Below, in pieces: positions 11,107-21,385 of a DNA stretch of 64,000 bases. The notes beneath the pieces were generated by a model that was given only the letters and a program-made list of their open reading frames with translations, had not been told where the DNA came from and searched no databases. Within the stretch, counting starts at the first letter, position 1; the number at the start of each line of letters is the position of its first letter. The stretch covers positions 57,840,004-57,904,003 of the forward strand of contig NC_090280.1 in the NCBI RefSeq assembly GCF_037392515.1, written 5' to 3'. The DNA is from Haliotis asinina (lineage: Eukaryota > Mollusca > Gastropoda > Lepetellida > Haliotidae). Position numbers and translations under genes: made by a program.

Positions 11107-12125
11107 TTCCAACAGGGGATGGAGCACAGTATCAAGATGTATGATGAAGTCTTTAGATGTGCTCCAACCCAGAGATGTTGACAGGTAGCTCGTATTTGAG
11201 AGAAACCATTTAATGGAATATTGGTAGGCAGTATGAAAGATGATTTTTCTGAGTACAGATACTGAACTTCATTGATAATTAGATCTTATTTGTTTGTACT
11301 CTAAATATTGAAAATGCAGAGTTTATGAAAGGGTATGTCCAGGTAGTACCTGCCTGTCACACTATCTTGCCTAAAAGGTCTATATCTAAACAGGGTTTGT
11401 TTTTTGTTTAAAGTTTTAAGATCTCTCTGATATTAGACAGTTACATATGCTCATTACTTAAGTTTTTTGTCTGGTTACTTAACATGAAATACTTATGACA
11501 TGATTATGAATAGTAACTGTATGGGTGGGGACATGGTTCCAAGGCCTCAGCATATCACCTTTTGCAAATGAAGATTTCAGAATTATATTTTATCCTGTTT
11601 TTAGTCTCTGTCTTTGTTGATGTGTACTTCTACCAGCACTCAAGGACACAATCATTCGATAACCTAGTGGCTAGTTGTTCAAGGTGGTGAGGCTGACGGA
11701 GCATGGAGATTTTTGTTGGTTAAATATCTGTCATTGGTGCAAAACACATCAGTATAGCGTTTGATCAAATTTTCATTGGAAACAATGTTTTATCGAGTAT
11801 TCCACGTTTTGTGTTTTCTGTTTAAATATACTAGGGTTATTTTTCCATATGTTATCCCAGGTCCTTGGTAGTATTCAGTGATTAATATCTGGGCCTTCAA
11901 GACTGTCTCAGGCTTCTATTTTCAAGATTTCTCTGTTGTCTCACGGTTGTGTTCACGGATAACACAATACTATTTTCAAGGAAACGTCTTACACAAAATG
12001 GCTTCTGTTGCAACTATTCATTTACGGTATTGTGTCTTCTTGATGATTTGAAACATTTGGCGCATTCTATTGAAAGTCTCAAGGGTGCACTAATCCATTT
12101 TGAGTTATAGAAATGGTTTTATCCA
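11107..12125. other. Non-coding interval, nothing recognised
   Basis: AT-rich single-copy-looking DNA with no supported gene. Confidence 0.45.
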
Positions 12126-12585
12126 AATGTAAATGGACCTTTCGGTGTCCTTCATGTGGCTCCATTGCACAATATTGTATTCTTCTGCTCGGTAAGATGG
12201 CTTGCCTGTATAGAGGCTAGTTCCTGTTAATGGCTTATATGTGCAAGGTCTAGTGTATTCAGGTGGGCCTCCTGTGCAAGGTATTGTTTCTTCACGTGGC
12301 TTACCCATTTCTGGTGTTCGCTGCCGTGATGTTGCTAGAATATTGCCTAAAGCGACATAAACCCAAACTCAGTCACAGTCAGTCAGGTGGCTTACCTGTG
12401 AAAAGTACTACTTGTTCAGGTGGTTAATCTGAACAAAGTCTTGTTTGTTCTGGTCTCAAATCAATACAAGATCCTGTTCTTTGAAGTGGGTCTGCTGGAT
12501 ACTGATAAAATAGGTGGCTTATTTATAGAAGGTCCTGCTGTTTTAAGTGGCTTATCTCTAGGAGGATGTTTTTTAGTTCACTTAT
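12126..12585. repeat. Worn tandem repeat with GGTGGCTTACCTGTG core, split by a SINE-A fragment
   Basis: Variants of GTGGCTTACCTGTG and AAGGTATTGTTTCTTC recur at roughly 35-bp spacing on both sides of the SINE-A fragment at 12306-12388. The insertion therefore landed in an existing repeat array. Confidence 0.5.
12306..12388 (+). mobile_element. SINE-A 3' fragment
   Basis: TTTCTGGTGTTCGCTGCCGT, GATGTTGCTAGAATATTGCC and AAAGCGACATAAACCCAAAC are the 3' half of SINE-A with a worn CTCAGTCACAGTC tail. Confidence 0.7.
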
Positions 12586-13949
12586 ACGGTCACGGTCCAA
12601 TGGTCTTTCTTTTGTGTTGTTGACAATTCTTCATGATGTGTCTGAGAGAAGTATGTTTGTCCTGCAATGGTTTTCTTGTGTTCCTTGAAGAAGCCGTCAC
12701 ATTGAACATATTATTATACATGATACATATTTTGTCAGACATTTTCAGAATCAAATAACATCATGTCCTATTATCTGTGTGTTACCATGGTGATTTGCTG
12801 TTGTTCATTGTCAGGAGATATGCCTGCGTTTTCACTTAACCTTTTTCAAATGCTCTCATTTGATCCTCGTGATTCACAAACATAATCGCCAAGACAACCA
12901 GGCTGTAGATATGGTTCCAACCATCAGTCAACCAGAATGGGTTGTATGCATGAGACTATAGATCTATTGACTAGACACATGGTCTAGTGCTAAAGCTAAT
13001 TTACCCAATGCTTCGTAGAGCCAACTAAGAATTTACGTCTATTGGGTTATAAAACTAAAAACAAGTGAACCTAATGGGGTGAAGTGTGGGCACGATTCTT
13101 TACTTTGTTAGCGCCACAAAGACATGTTGAACATGTTTTCCTAATTAGATATGCTGCAATATTTTTTTCTTAGATTTTCTCACCATGAAACAGCAGACCT
13201 CTGTTTGAATCTAGTTTCAACACAAAAATGCTATACAAGCCATCCAGCAAGGAACTGTAGGACTGAAGTGAAAGTGACCCATACTTTCCCTGGATGAATA
13301 TTCAGCGATAGATTACTTGGTTAGCCATTCAGATACTGTTGTTTTCTTTTCTGGATGAGAACTCCTTGAATGGCGTATTCCATGGAATTTCATTTTCATG
13401 GCTGAGGAAGTGAATGTGTAGCTGATGGATGCTGGATGTGGCTTGATGATGACATACTCAATTTACCACGCGCTGGATTCTTTACAGGCAACACCACATT
13501 GTATATAACCAATATTCATTTCCTCTGCAGTGTACTGCTAGCTTTTAGGTATTATTGTGGGCAGTAGTAATGTGTTCGCATGGTGAAGTCACAAGATTGT
13601 GAGCCTTTGTCTGTTACTTTTTGCAGGTAAGCAAAGAGTATTAGCTGGTTGGTATTGGCGAAAAACAGATACTCATGTAGATCAAAAGGACAAGTAGACA
13701 GTCACATTCTAAATGTGAAAGGGATTTGGGTTTAAAGGGCCCACCCAAAACCTATCATGTTTCTGGTGCCTGTCATTTCAACCCCTGCCTTGCCCTGTCA
13801 TATTTCCAGATGCTGAACCAAGGACAGGAAACTCTGATTTGCCAATGTTGAATGTATGAACTGCCGCGACTCCTGTCGTGTCTTCGCAATTTCTCTGAAG
13901 GGCTATAAAACCATGTAGAGACTGGACCTCACTTACATGAATCATAAAG
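12586..13949. other. Non-coding interval, nothing recognised
   Basis: No supported gene. A very worn SINE-A-like tail may sit near 13860-13910, but the match is too weak to call. Confidence 0.4.
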
Positions 13950-14053
13950 TACAAACTTTATGGATGAATCACCTGTTGCGACGTTTTCATGGAGATTCGT
14001 GTGTCGTTGTCAGGCAGGTATGAATAAAGAAGTTGTTCATCCATAAAGTTTAT
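13950..14053. mobile_element. Small palindromic MITE (AAACTTTATGGATGAA ends)
   Basis: The left end AAACTTTATGGATGAA is exactly inverted on the right as TTCATCCATAAAGTTT, separated by about 70 bp. The right half contains AATAAAGAAGTTGTTCATCC, which also occurs in variant form at 42405-42544, so this is a repeated family. Confidence 0.65.
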
Positions 14054-14872
14054 CCTTGTCTGACCCACAAACTTCTAAAAATGCCACTCAAAGAATTATC
14101 GAGAAAAGGACATTGCATACTTGTGATGAAGCTCCACAAATGCTTGGATTTTTTGTCCGTCACTTTAGGCCAAAGCAACAGACCCGAAGCTTGATACCAG
14201 TGAGGCCTGTATTTATTGAATATCCTGCTTCTGTTCGTGTGGGGGATACCCAAATGATCTATTGATGGAATGGGGAGTTTTCAGTGTAGTAGGAAAGTCA
14301 TTTTGCCTCACGCTCAACAAGAATAACTGATGTGTAGAAATGTGTGATCATCTGCATTGTAATAGAGGAGGAACTCTTAGCGCAGATAAATAAACATATC
14401 ATGTCTGAGCAAAGGTAAAAGTCTCTTCCTTGAATATTTTATAGTTCCGGTTTATAACAGTGCAATGTCGCAGTCAGGTATCAGTTCATGGAAGGTACTG
14501 TAAACATCGCATTTATAGTTGGATCCATGACGTTAATGCATCACACTGTGTATTTGTAAATTTGCGGGAAACAGTTCAACTGACGTATATGTAGAAAGGG
14601 AAATGCATCAGCCCCAACCAGACGTAGAACAGTCAACTTTACGGGCCATCTGGTTTGCTGTTGGTTTTTGTCATGTGACAGTCTTCTGCAGCCTGATTGG
14701 TTGGTTACATTGTTGGTCATCGCATGTCTGATTGGTGCATAATGATATGTTGTTTTTGTCAATGATGTCCTGTCATCATTATTTCATTGTGGTCAATACT
14801 GATCAATAGGGACATTGTCGAAGTAAACCACTCAAGTCACTGGTAGCGTTTGTTATTTTTTCTTCATGTCCC
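14054..14872. other. Non-coding interval, nothing recognised
   Basis: Only short chance frames are seen on both strands. No repeat or gene that I can support. Confidence 0.4.
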
Positions 14873-15068
14873 CACCCGTGAAGGTCCTGGGTAGAAAAGG
14901 CCTTCTGCAATCCATGCTTGCCATAAAAACCGACTATGCTTGACGGAAGGGGCGACTAACGGAATCGGGTGGTCAGACTCGCCAACTTGGTTGACAGATG
15001 TCATCTGTTCCCAATTGCGCAGATCGATGCTCATGTTATTGATCACTGGATTGTCTGGTTCAGGGACC
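14873..15068 (+). mobile_element. SINE-B 5' two-thirds, tail missing
   Basis: It keeps the complete head ACCCGTGAAGGTCCTGGGTA and continues through GCGCAGATCGATGCTCATGT to TGGATTGTCTGGTTCAGG, where similarity stops. Confidence 0.8.
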
Positions 15069-15607
15069 ATTGGGATGAACCTTCCGAAAGCAGTCGGTTC
15101 TTCGACTCCGGATCCTGAAGTTGCAGTCTCCTTTCGCAACATCTACCTCCCACTTTATGAATTCCATATATAGTTACGTGGTGGTCACGCCCTAATAGTA
15201 AACCGATTAATAGTTAGAATATACGTGTAGTCGCTACAATCAGGACGTAGTTGGTCCACTGTTTTCACAAACAGGTATTGCCTTGAAAGCAGTGACCGTA
15301 CACCCCATCACGCGAATACATTGGGAAATATATGGAACATATTGCATACTGTGAGTGGAGATTAGTTCACACATATTTGTGAAATTTGAAACGTTTATGT
15401 ATTTATGAAGTTCCAATAACTAAGGGGCCAAAATAACAATACCAAGACGAAATCACCGATATTGCATTGTGGAAAAGGGAAGTGAGCCTTGAAAAAAGAC
15501 AACAGCAGCGCTTTATCAACAAACTAGTTTCTGTAAACACGTCTAACCTTTGTCATTATTTAATCATTTCACATTTAAGTACTTTCAATAGAAACACGTG
15601 AAAATCC
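15069..15607. other. Non-coding interval, nothing recognised
   Basis: No supported gene or repeat. Confidence 0.4.
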
Positions 15608-15750
15608 GGCGATTAACGGAATCGGGTGTTCAGGCTGTCTGACACGTCATCGTATCCCTGTTTAATAGGTAGATGGATGCTCACGTTGATCACAGGATTG
15701 TCTGGCCCAGGCTCGATTAATCACATTCCGCTGCCATATAGCCGCTACAA
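15608..15750 (+). mobile_element. SINE-B body fragment
   Basis: GGCGATTAACGGAATCGGGT, TGATCACAGGATTGTCTGGC and CTCGATTAATCACATTCCGC are in SINE-B order. Head and tail are lost. Confidence 0.65.
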
Positions 15751-15979
15751 ACAAAACGACTTTAGATTGGAATTAAAAATTTTGATTTCCCAAGACATTT
15801 GAAGCTTTTTCATCTTACGTTATTGACACCACAAACTCAAACAAATACAACTTTTAATGAACGCCGTGCTTGAACTGTAGAACCTCTTCGTTCTTTGTTA
15901 TGTTGAATGCCTCCATTACAGTGTTTATTTGTGTGATGTAATGTCATAGAGTAAAATACATACATTATCTTCAATAAAA

Positions 15980-16093
15980 AGGGCGGCGGGGTAGCCAAGC
16001 GGTTAAAGCGTTCGCTTGTCACGCCGAAGTCCCTGGTTCGATTCCTCTCATGGGTACAGGGTGTGAAACTCATTTCTGGCATCTCCAGTGTAA
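15980..16093 (+). mobile_element. SINE-A head with clear A and B boxes
   Basis: GGGTAGCCAAGCGGTTAAAG resembles a class II tRNA A box, and CTGGTTCGATTCCTCTCATG contains a canonical B box (GGTTCGATTCC). GTGTGAAACTCATTTCTGGC follows, and the tail is missing. It is the tRNA-derived part of a SINE. I do not call a functional tRNA, because no complete cloverleaf is evident. Confidence 0.75.
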
Positions 16094-16582
16094 AAATCTA
16101 ACTCTTTCTATAATTAATCCCGATTTTGATAACATGATTGGTACATCTAGTGTTCGATAATATGAATTGCAGTGAGACAATATTTCCTCCCCACAACCGT
16201 CTATTCCTTTTTGTTTTGTTTATGCATTCACATATGAATATGAATAGTGATGGAGCGCAGAGCCAAGTCTGGAATAGTTTAAACAATTATTCTCAAAGAT
16301 CTCAACACATGTATATATCACAATAATGAAATGCATATCGTGATTGGTGCCATACAAATCCTATTAATCTTGATAGACTAACAGCCTTTTCACAGATTTA
16401 TGATACATTCTTATTATAAGTCATTGCCCAACACCTGTGCTTGTCGCAATAACGAGAAACATGTCGTGGTCGGTGCCATTCAAATCCCATTAATCTTCAT
16501 AGACTAGCAACCTTATCACAAGTACAAAATGTACGTTCATTATAATTCTTGGTCGAAGGATTACATCCTTGAAATCTTTTGT
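16094..16582. other. Non-coding interval with an internal partial duplication
   Basis: ATCCTATTAATCTTGATAGA near 16357 and ATCCCATTAATCTTCATAGA near 16484 belong to two diverged copies of a roughly 130-bp unit (GTGGTCGGTGCCATTCAAAT-type). No gene is seen. Confidence 0.45.
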
Positions 16583-16782
16583 GCCCGTGAAGATCTGGAT
16601 TTGAACTGGCCTTCAGCAATCCATGCTTGTCGTAAGAGGTGACTGAGGGGATCGGGTGGTCAGACTCGTTGACTTGGCATACACGTGCCATCGCATTTTG
16701 CTTAGACCGAGTTGGTCCAAACTCGACAAATCACAGACCGCCGCCATATAGCTGGAATATCGTTGTGTTAGGCGCTAAACAG
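16583..16782 (+). mobile_element. SINE-B copy, internally shortened
   Basis: Head CCCGTGAAGATCTGGATTTG, GACTGAGGGGATCGGGTGGT and ACAGACCGCCGCCATATAGC are present. The central GATCGATGCTCATG segment is missing or replaced, and the tail ends GGCGCTAAAC. Confidence 0.7.
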
Positions 16783-17001
16783 GAAGCAAGCAAGGAGTCA
16801 AATATTGTATTGCGTTTACATGTTTCAAAGTGGCTTAAATAAATAAAATAACGTTCAAGATACCATTAAGTAACTTTGCCGATGTTACTGAATTGATTTA
16901 GATAGCACACGTGTTACCATATATAACTAGATTAAATACAATTAAACTGTTCGTTGGTTTCCAGTTGATGATGTGTATCTTTTAGCTCTTCAAATACATG
17001 T

Positions 17002-17265
17002 GACCCGTGAAGGTCCCGGGGTAGAATATGAATTCAGCAACCCATGCTTGCCATAAAAGGCGACTATGCTTGTCGTAAGAGGCGACTAACGGGATCGGGT
17101 GGTCAGGCTCGCTGACTTGGTTGACGCGTGTCATCGGTTCCCAATTGCGCAGATCGATGCTCATGTTGTTGATCACTGGATTGTCTGGTCCAGACTCGAT
17201 TATTTACAGACCGCCGCCATATAGCTGTAATATTGCTGAGTGCGGCGTAAAACTAAACTCACTCA
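17002..17265 (+). mobile_element. SINE-B, full-length reference copy with 14-bp target duplication
   Basis: The element is 264 bp, from GACCCGTGAAGGTCCCGGGG to AAACTAAACTCACTCA. The sequence CTTCAAATACATGT lies directly on both sides (16988-17001 and 17266-17279), a perfect 14-bp target duplication. This defines both ends of the family and marks it as LINE-mobilised. The head has no tRNA-type B box. Its last 40 bp (GGAATATTGCTGAG and GCGGCGTAAAACTAAAC) match the SINE-A tail. Confidence 0.92.
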
Positions 17266-17387
17266 CTTCAAATACATGTTCTTTTCAGATGTGAAGCAGA
17301 TATGTGAGCGTCTGTCGAATATTGTTTCTCTGCTCAGAGGACATCTTGGAGTTCAATGCAAAACATCCAAATGTACTTAGTATGACG

Positions 17388-18360
17388 TTCTATATATTCA
17401 CACACCGTGGTGATCAATATACACGTTACTCTGTAGAAATACACATTCACATGTGTTCATATATACAAGGTGGTGGACAAAAACGCGATTTTGATTTGAG
17501 ATATACATTCACTTGTGTTCATTTATACAAGGTGGTGGACAAAAACGCGATTTTGATTTGAGATATACATTCACATGTGTTCATTTATACAAGGTGGTGG
17601 ACAAAAACGCGATTTTGATTTGAGATATACATTCACTTGTGTTCATTTATACAAGGTGGTGGACAAAAACGCGATTTTGATTTGAGATATACATTCACTT
17701 GTGTTCATTTATACAAGGTGGTGGACAAAAACGCGATTTTGATTTGAGATATACATTCACTTGTGTTCATTTATACAAGGTGGTGGACAAAAACGCGATT
17801 TTGATTTGAGATATACATTCACTTGTGTTCATTTATACAAGGTGATGGACAAAAACGCGATTTTGATTTGAGATATACATTCACTTGTGTTCATTTATAC
17901 AAGGTGGTGGACAAAAACGCGATTTTGATTTGAGATATACATTCACTTGTGTTCATTTATGCAAGGTGATGGTTACATACGCGTTACTATGTGGAATTAC
18001 ACATTCACATGTTGATATATATACATCGTGATGAACAAAAACGCTATTTTGATTTGAAATATACATTCACTTGGGTTTCTTTATACAACGAGATGATCAA
18101 ATACGCGCTATAGCTACATTGTGGAAATACACATCCACATGTATTCACATATACAAGGTGGTGGACAAATACACGATTTTGATTTGAGATATATATACAT
18201 TCCCTATGTTCATTTATACAACGAAATGATCAAATAAGCGCACCTCTGTGGAAATATGCCTTCACGTACATTCATATAAACTAGTTGGTGTTCAAATACG
18301 TGATTCTCTGCGGAAATACCCACTCACGTGCTTTCATTTATACAAGGTGGTATTCAATGA
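17388..18360. repeat. 62-bp minisatellite (ACAAGGTGGTGGACAAAAAC unit)
   Basis: The period is exactly 62 bp between 17465 and about 17960. These core units are nearly identical and differ mainly at CACTTG/CACATG and GGTGGT/GGTGAT. Worn units continue on both sides to about 17388 and 18360. The steep change from identical core to decayed flanks is the pattern of recent core amplification. 62 is not a multiple of three and no gene is implied. Confidence 0.9.
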
Positions 18361-19470
18361 TCACAACGTAACATTTCATGACGAATCTTTATGCATACAT
18401 AATGAAACCAAAATAAAGAATGTTCAGTCACTGTTGAACCGTTTTATAGAGCTGCTTCCTCAAAATATGTTACAAATCCTTTTCCATATCCCACAGAAAT
18501 TAAAGGCAAAAGCAGAATGGATGGCAGGATTCCAGTCATGTTAAGTGCATGTGTTTATCAATAACGCAAAATAATGATAATACCATTTTATTGTCCCGAA
18601 CGTAAGTATTGAAAGAACCCAAATCTGTCTGTATCTTCGAAGAGTCCCATATCATGCTAATGTTCCCGAAATGTCTCAGGACACTGAGAATGGTTTAAAG
18701 GTGCTATTATATTTAGTCACTATTGAGAACCATTCTCACCCTGTACTGGTTGATAAAATCTTGTTCTTGATTCTGTCGTGATATCTCGTCAAGGACTGCG
18801 TTTTTTGTTGAAATTATCTGATGTCCCACTTACACTGTTAGGTGTTACAAGGAACTGTTACAATAATCTATCATGGTTATTATGAAAAATGAATTTACCT
18901 CCACGAGAGTCCGAGCAATATTGTAAAATGGCTGAATAAAATAGATCGAAAAAGCAAACTCTCTTAGGGCGGATACACTGAAATGTCTCTCAACATGTCC
19001 GCTGCAAATGGTCCTCTAATCTCATTATCTTTAACCCTGTAGCCAGGTGTTGAATACACGTCTGTTCTTGTTCTTGTCAATTAACTTGTCTCTCCATGAT
19101 GCTATACTTTCAGGAAAGAAATTAAAATGAAAGATGCACACACAAAAATGATCTGGTAAGTACATGACCATCACGCTTAGAGAGACGCAATGTTTGCTGT
19201 TTTGAAGATAAACGTATGGGCATATTTTTTGTCTTCATATATATGACTGACTATATGACTCTTTGTGGATTGTACAGATAGATAGAGCTGCCAGTTCATA
19301 CCATGTCGAGGGAACGAATGACGATATGTTTTCATTGTAGACACATCAAAGGGTCAAATAATGCTTACTATGTTTATATAAACAATATGGCGTTATTTCT
19401 GTAAAGCAGTCCTCAACCTATACAGGGGTTCATCAAGTGTTGTGGATCTTGGTACGTTTGGTTATTTTCA
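18361..19470. other. Non-coding interval, nothing recognised
   Basis: No supported gene, RNA or repeat. Confidence 0.4.
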
Positions 19471-19473
19471 ATT

Positions 19474-19568
19474 AGAGTGAATGAGTGTGGTTTTACGCCG
19501 CTTTTAGCAATATTCCAGCAATAACAACGGCGAGGGGACTTCATACAAGGGCTTCACACAAGGCCTCA
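19474..19568 (-). mobile_element. SINE-A 3' half
   Basis: On the plus strand it reads GAATGAGTGTGGTTTTACGC, CGCTTTTAGCAATATTCCAG and a worn ACAAGGGCTTCACACAAGG, which is the inverse of the SINE-A tail and middle. Confidence 0.7.
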
Positions 19569-19900
19569 GGGGCTTATCAGTTCAGTAAAGTATTGGGTGA
19601 AGGGTATAAATTCAACCAAATTATTGTTGTTGTGGAAAACGTGTGCACATATTTATGTAAGTTTTAATTTTAGGGTGGTTCCATCCGTTTTGTTTGTAAT
19701 ATACCTAGTACGTTTCAGAAATTTAAACAGATCTTTACATCAAAGATTGGAGCAAAAACAGATTATTATAAATTAATACTTTGTGTTTCTTGCATTGCAG
19801 AAAAGCACCAAGTTCTCTAGTTTACCATTTTAAACAACGCTCCATTTGTGGTATTCATGCAGTGCAGTCTGTTTTCAAAGAATCATTCAGCAATATTAGA
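19569..19900. other. Non-coding interval, nothing recognised
   Basis: AT-rich, no supported gene. Confidence 0.4.
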
Positions 19901-19901
19901 G

Positions 19902-20110
19902 ATATGCGTTGGAGGTCTGTACGTAAGCGAGATCAGACAATCCAGTGATCAAAATTATGAACATCGATCTATCCAGTTGAAATACGATACCATCGTAGCG
20001 CTACGACAGGTTTGTGAAATGGGGCCCAGACCACCCGATCCCCTTAATCGCCTCTTACGACAAGCATTGGTTACTGAAGACCAATTCCAACCCGGATTTT
20101 CACGGGCCCA
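19902..20110 (-). mobile_element. SINE-B copy with its core replaced by a MITE end
   Basis: The inverse blocks CAGACAATCCAGTGATCAAA, CCACCCGATCCCCTTAATCG and CTTACGACAAGCATTGGTTA are SINE-B. Between them, near 19990-20028, the expected GACATGTGTCAACC segment is replaced by CGTAGCGCTACGAC and TTTGTGAAATGGGGCCC, which resembles one end of the GGGCCC MITE at 21200-21312. Confidence 0.6.
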
Positions 20111-20133
20111 TGCTCTGTTGTCTGACTCTGACT

Positions 20134-20352
20134 CGACCCGTGAAGATCCGGGTTAGAAATGATCTTCAGTAACCCATGTTTGTCGTAAGAGGCGACTAAC
20201 GGGGTCGGGTGTTCAGGCTCGCTGACTTGATTGACACATGTCATCTATCCCATTTGCGTAGATCAGTGCTCACGCTGTACACCACTGGATTGTCTGGTCC
20301 AGACTCGTTTGTTTACAGACCGCCACTGAAATATTGCTGAGTGCGGCCTAAT
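20134..20352 (+). mobile_element. SINE-B copy, head to tail without CTCACTC run
   Basis: GACCCGTGAAGATCCGGGTT, GTCGTAAGAGGCGACTAACG, CACTGGATTGTCTGGTCCAG and TATTGCTGAGTGCGGCCTAA are in order. It is nearly back-to-back with the minus-strand copy to its left. Confidence 0.8.
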
Positions 20353-20955
20353 ACCAGATTCAGTACTAGTCATGCTGACTCTTTTGCTGGAGATAAATAA
20401 CCCCTTTGTCCGCAGAGCATCATGTATGTAGTGATGTGTACTGTTATTATTTAATGTTTCATTTGGCTTTAGGATGTTAACAATACCAAGTCGTCAATAG
20501 GTGCTTGCCACCCGTGTGGCGTCTGTGAAGCTTTCCGATAGCGGCCTGCTACGGCTGTTTACTGCTTACGTGTGACTAATAACAACCAGTTAACAAAGTA
20601 CTGAAAATAATGTTTCACAATTCATGATTAACCATGCGTATAATTGACTCCCGTCAAAGTGTTGTCATAGATCATTAATGATGAAAGAAATGAATAATGA
20701 TATATATGGGAACGAATGTAATCTATCTCGAAACTGAAATATATATTACGTTGTAATGTTTGACTGTCATGGCTGTACTACAATGAGGATCATTTAAATT
20801 CCCTGGATTGGGATAAATGTACATACTATAACCACTACTATACTGTGAGGAGTAGCTGTTCTGGAGTTTTGCAGCATGTACGTTTAATCTGTAGCCTTGG
20901 CTGCCTTCAGAGACTGATTAAATGTCTTACCATGGCATATCTATACATCAAAACC
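20353..20955. other. Non-coding interval, nothing recognised
   Basis: No supported gene or repeat. Confidence 0.4.
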
Positions 20956-20959
20956 TTGA

Positions 20960-21385
20960 TGGTTGTACATGTATGTTTAAAGTCTTTGAAGACGCAAAGT
21001 CTTCTTTAGATATAATTTCTTCTGTGGATATATATTCTAATGAAGATATAAAGTATTCTGCAGACATAAAGTCCTCTGTAGATTATAAATTCCTCTAAAG
21101 ATACAAATGTTTCTGCAGAGACATAGTCCTCTGAAGATATCAAGCCTTCTGTAGATAAATAGTCTTCTGTGTAAATAAATTCTTCTATAGATGCTTAGTC
21201 AGGGCCCACTTGCACAAGGCGATCTTAGCGCTACGACTATCTTAAGCTTATGTTGGAGAATGGGAGTTACAATCATTGTAGCGCTAAGATCGCTTTGTGC
21301 AAGTGGGCCCTGAAGATATAAAGTTGTCTGTAGATATGTAGTTTTCTGTAGATATAAACTCTTCTACAGATATAACGTGTTGATA
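20960..21385. repeat. Worn roughly 20-bp tandem repeat (GATATAAAGTCTTCTGTA), split by a MITE
   Basis: Variants of TCTGTAGATATAAA and GAAGATATAAAG recur every 18 to 25 bp on both sides of the MITE at 21200-21312. The array was therefore present before the insertion. Confidence 0.65.
21200..21312. mobile_element. GGGCCC MITE, copy 1
   Basis: The 113-bp palindromic element begins CAGGGCCCACTTGCACAAGG and ends with its inverse, with inner GATCTTAGCGCTAC and GTAGCGCTAAGATC. A second copy at 44429-44542 is inverted in its asymmetric centre. I could not find a clean target duplication. Confidence 0.8.

Noticed and set aside
13840-13915. SINE-A tail
   Set aside because: Only GGGCTATAAAACC and weak neighbours match; chance or extreme decay cannot be told apart.
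15980-16093. Possible tRNA gene
   Set aside because: The A and B boxes are good, but the sequence repeats many times in the window with a SINE body attached, and no complete cloverleaf is evident.
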